From: UBA5734 sp964499985
GTDB lineage: Bacteria; Bacillota; Clostridia; Saccharofermentanales; UBA5734
DNA: 25,456 nucleotides
NCBI GenBank assembly: GCA_964499985.1
Contig: CAZCMX010000032.1
Coordinates: 1-25,456, forward strand
Direction of reading: 5' to 3'
Shown: positions 23,049-25,456 of the stretch, piece by piece
Numbering within the stretch: position 1 is the stretch's first letter
Layout: each line of letters opens with the position of its first letter
The notes under the pieces: model-generated
The model's database searches: none
What the model was told of the DNA's origin: nothing
The model's input: the letters and a program-made list of their open reading frames with translations, nothing else
Translations under genes and position numbers: made by a program

Positions 23049-24341
23049 ATGCGTTTTGAATTGCTGCATCCGGCTGACCAGCTGGTGATGATGATGAACC
23101 GCATCTACTACCGCGGCATGACCACAACATCCGGCGGCAACCTGTCGATCCGTGACGCCAACGGGGACATGTGGATCACGCCCTCCGGCATCGACAAAGG
23201 GATGCTGACCCGCGACGACATCATGCGGGTCAAGGCAGACGGCACGATCGAAGGCCGTCACCGACCTTCCGTGGAATACCCGTTCCACCTGTCTGTTTTC
23301 CGCCGCCGGCCCGATATCGGCGCCGTCCTGCATGCCCATTCGCCGGGACTGGTCGCCTTTTCGATCGCCCGCAAGCTGCCGGATGTCAACCTGATCCCGA
23401 CGGTCCGCAAAATCTGCGGCGACATTGCCATCGCGACCTATGCCGTGCCTGGCAGCGCCCGGCTCGGTGAAAATATCGCCAGCCAATTTGATGCGGGCTA
23501 TTCGGTTGTCCTCCTGGAAAACCATGGCGTCGTGATCGGTGCCAAGGACATTTTCCAGGCCTTCAAGGCCTTTGAGACGATCGAGTCGAGTGCCCTCCTG
23601 GAAATCAATGCCAAGAAAATCGGCCAGCCCCGGCCTTTGTCCGAGGAACGGATTGCTGCCACGGACGTGAAAAACCGGGTGGAGCTGCCGGAATTTGTGG
23701 CCGAATACCACAGCAGCGAAGAAAATGCCGCCCGGCGCGACCTGGTCAAGCTGATCCGGCGCTCGTACGACCAGGGCTTGTTCACCAGTACCCAGGGCAC
23801 CTATTCAGTTCGCCTGTCCGATGGCTCTTTCCTGATCACACCTTATGGCAAGGACCGGGCTTACCTCGAGGTCGAAGACATCGTCCTGATCAAGGACGGC
23901 CAGCGCGAAGCCGGCAAGATCCCCAGCCGTTCGGTGACCTTGCATGCTGAGATCTACGCCCGCCACGCCGATGTGAAATCGGTCCTGGTGGCCCATCCAC
24001 CGAATATCATGGCCTTTGCCGTGACCGACGCAGTCTTTGATCCGCGGACGATACCGGAGAGCTATATCCTGCTGCGCCAGATTGCCAAGGTTCCCTTTGG
24101 GGTCAGCTTCATGGATCCCGCCCTGGTTGCCCGTGCGCTTTCGAAAAAGACCCCGGCGGTCATCTGTGAGAATGACTGTGTGATCGTCACGGGCTCGAGC
24201 CTGCTCAATGCTTTCGACCGTCTCGAGGTGGCCGAGTTTACGGCCAAGTCGATTCTGGCCTCGACGGCGATTGGCGATATCGTCCATATCCGCGACCAGG
24301 AGATCCGCGATATCGATGTCGCCTTCAAGCTGGAAGACTAA
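23049..24341 (+). CDS. Tandem class II aldolase; C-terminal half catalytically degenerate
   Basis: This 430-residue protein consists of two FucA/RhaD-like class II aldolase domains (about 5-200 and 225-425). The first keeps catalytic Glu76 and zinc ligands His95, His97 (LHAHSP) and His159 (ENHG). In the second the aligned residues are Ser295, Val314, His316 (VAHPP) and Asp376 (NDC), so it should not bind zinc or catalyse. The first half could cleave a phosphorylated ketose to DHAP and an aldehyde, or epimerise a pentulose phosphate. GGAGG is 8 nt before the ATG. It is the second aldolase of the operon and its last gene; its stop overlaps the stop of the converging AraC gene. Confidence 0.87.
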   Translation: MRFELLHPADQLVMMMNRIYYRGMTTTSGGNLSIRDANGDMWITPSGIDKGMLTRDDIMRVKADGTIEGRHRPSVEYPFHLSVFRRRPDIGAVLHAHSPGLVAFSIARKLPDVNLIPTVRKICGDIAIATYAVPGSARLGENIASQFDAGYSVVLLENHGVVIGAKDIFQAFKAFETIESSALLEINAKKIGQPRPLSEERIAATDVKNRVELPEFVAEYHSSEENAARRDLVKLIRRSYDQGLFTSTQGTYSVRLSDGSFLITPYGKDRAYLEVEDIVLIKDGQREAGKIPSRSVTLHAEIYARHADVKSVLVAHPPNIMAFAVTDAVFDPRTIPESYILLRQIAKVPFGVSFMDPALVARALSKKTPAVICENDCVIVTGSSLLNAFDRLEVAEFTAKSILASTAIGDIVHIRDQEIRDIDVAFKLED

Positions 24342-25456
24342 AAGGGTCTGCCCTCAGCTCCCTGGCCCAGATGGCCGCGCTTCTCGCGGAAGGGGGCTGG
24401 GGAAAGGCCGTACTGGCGCTTGAACAGGGTCGAGAAATAAGCCACATTGGGAATACCGACTTGTTCGGCAACTTTATAAGCGGGCTGGCTCGTTTCCAAA
24501 AGGAGCTGGGCCGCTTTTTCCAGCCGCATCGTGGAAAGCAGGCTGGAGAAGGTATCGCCGGAAGAGGCTTTGACCAGCTTGCCGAGATAGCCTGGCGAAA
24601 GGTTGAACCGTTCAGCAGTGGACTCCAGGGACAGATTGGGGTCAGCCAGATTTTCCCGCAGGAAACTGACCAGCTCGTCGTGCAGCCGTTCATGCTTGGC
24701 ATCGGTGGCACGGCGGGCTTTTTCCTGCGAGATCGACATCAGCTCGAGGCAGAAGCGGGCGATGATCTGGCGGGCGTCCTCGAGCTGGTCACAGCGTGAG
24801 AGGCGTTCACTGGTCTCGAGGTAATTGTCGTAGTCCTCGTCGACCAGTTCGACGGTATTGTCGACCTGTTTGAAAACCGAGAACAGCAGCTGGTTGAAAT
24901 AATTGACGGTCCGCGGTGAATAGCCCTCGCGAATGGTCTGCATGAAATCGTCGATCGCCGGAATCAGCAAATCCTGGCGGCGCAAATTGAGGGCTTCGAG
25001 GATCCGCTTCTCCGCCATCACCGGATAGCGGATTTTCTTATTGACCGCGATGGTTTTCTCCGGCATGAGCAGGGAGTTGGGCCCGAAATAGAGGCGATAG
25101 CTGAACAGGCTGCAGGTTTTGTGATAAGCCTCATTGAACTGGTCAAAGGACAACACGGGTTCGGCTGCGGCAAAGCTGACGGTGAAGGGGAAATAGCGGC
25201 GGATCTGGGCCTGGGCCTGAGCCAGGCTGTCCTCGAGTGACTCCGGTCGCAGCGGATCCGTCAGCTGGAGGATCAGGGTGACTTCATGATCACCGGTGAC
25301 CAGACCCGTCGTCGGGGCCAGGCTTTCCAGCAGCTCCTGGGTGATATTGATGACAATGAACCGGAAATTGTCCAGGTCATCGAGATTGGTTTCGGTCAGG
25401 GTGCCAAAGCCGTCAAAGCGGGCGACGACCAGCAAGTAAGCCGCAGCCTCGAGCTG
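24338..25456 (-). CDS. AraC-family transcriptional regulator (5' truncated)
   Basis: 372 residues are visible and the frame stays open to the right edge (a TTG at 25435 is not needed as a start), so the N-terminus lies outside. The last ~100 residues are an AraC-type double helix-turn-helix (SLESTAERFNLSPGYLGKLV, then KVAEQVGIPNVAYFSTLFKRQYGLSP). The upstream ~250 residues resemble the cytoplasmic middle region of large YesN/dCache-type AraC proteins, which usually have a membrane-bound sensor first. It converges on the rhamnose operon and overlaps its last gene by 3 bp. It could be an activator of this operon or of genes further right. No terminator is visible between them. Confidence 0.88.
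   Translation of the reverse strand, partial: QLEAAAYLLVVARFDGFGTLTETNLDDLDNFRFIVINITQELLESLAPTTGLVTGDHEVTLILQLTDPLRPESLEDSLAQAQAQIRRYFPFTVSFAAAEPVLSFDQFNEAYHKTCSLFSYRLYFGPNSLLMPEKTIAVNKKIRYPVMAEKRILEALNLRRQDLLIPAIDDFMQTIREGYSPRTVNYFNQLLFSVFKQVDNTVELVDEDYDNYLETSERLSRCDQLEDARQIIARFCLELMSISQEKARRATDAKHERLHDELVSFLRENLADPNLSLESTAERFNLSPGYLGKLVKASSGDTFSSLLSTMRLEKAAQLLLETSQPAYKVAEQVGIPNVAYFSTLFKRQYGLSPAPFREKRGHLGQGAEGRPF

Noticed and set aside
1..25456. CRISPR arrays, tRNA or rRNA genes, insertion sequences, prophage or attachment sites
   Set aside because: None seen. The only repeats of note are the lipoyl-domain copies and short inverted repeats. No transposase, integrase or spacer-repeat pattern is present.

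Overview
The window is a GC-rich bacterial scaffold carrying two runs of 100 N (12228-12327 and 14719-14818). These look like scaffold gaps, so the piece is probably metagenomic or draft. Shine-Dalgarno sites are strong (AGGAGG type). The gene set is that of an anaerobic, probably Bacillota/Clostridia-like fermenter: corrinoid protein, RACE-type reductive activator, CUT1 sugar permeases, DeoR and AraC regulators, rhamnose catabolism. The taxonomic call is inference; there is no rRNA or other marker gene.

Region 1 (1-1402) is the end of a CUT1 sugar ABC transporter operon: a 5'-truncated MalF-type permease and a complete MalG-type permease, closed by a perfect 14-bp hairpin. Region 2 (1503-2318) is a single unrecognised gene with its own -10 box. 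Region 3 (2424-8138) is a corrinoid methyl-transfer module. On the + strand it has a UroD/MtaA-family methyltransferase fused to a C-terminal thioredoxin-like domain, a G3E (CobW-type) GTPase and a cognate corrinoid protein. Converging on it from the - strand are a DUF2284 metal-binding protein and a 2Fe-2S/ASKHA reductive activator (RACE), translationally coupled through an ATGA overlap.

Region 4 (8315-9485) is a DeoR-family regulator gene and a 412-bp divergent control region. That region holds a recognisable promoter in each direction, a palindrome on the rightward -35 box, and a cre-like palindrome near the start of the rightward transcript. Region 5 (9486-24341) is one long rightward operon: a SorE-like zinc dehydrogenase, an SDR, E2 (multi-lipoyl), E3 and fused E1 alpha-beta of a 2-oxoacid/acetoin-dehydrogenase-type complex, a PHP-family protein with a degenerate metal site, L-rhamnose isomerase, a class II aldolase, rhamnulokinase, and a tandem class II aldolase whose second half has lost its catalytic residues. 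Region 6 (24338 to the end) is the C-terminal part of an AraC-family regulator converging on the operon, the two genes overlapping by 3 nt.

The rhamnose genes explain the route L-rhamnose, L-rhamnulose, L-rhamnulose-1-phosphate, then DHAP plus L-lactaldehyde. They do not explain why a complete lipoate-dependent dehydrogenase complex, a ketose-phosphate-reductase-like enzyme and an SDR precede them in the same operon. My main hypothesis is that the SorE-like enzyme and the SDR move the keto group of rhamnulose-1-phosphate next to the methyl carbon. This would make a 1-deoxyketose phosphate, an acetoin analogue, which the E1/E2/E3 complex would cleave to acetyl-CoA and a tetrose phosphate. This is inference from gene families and order and is untested.
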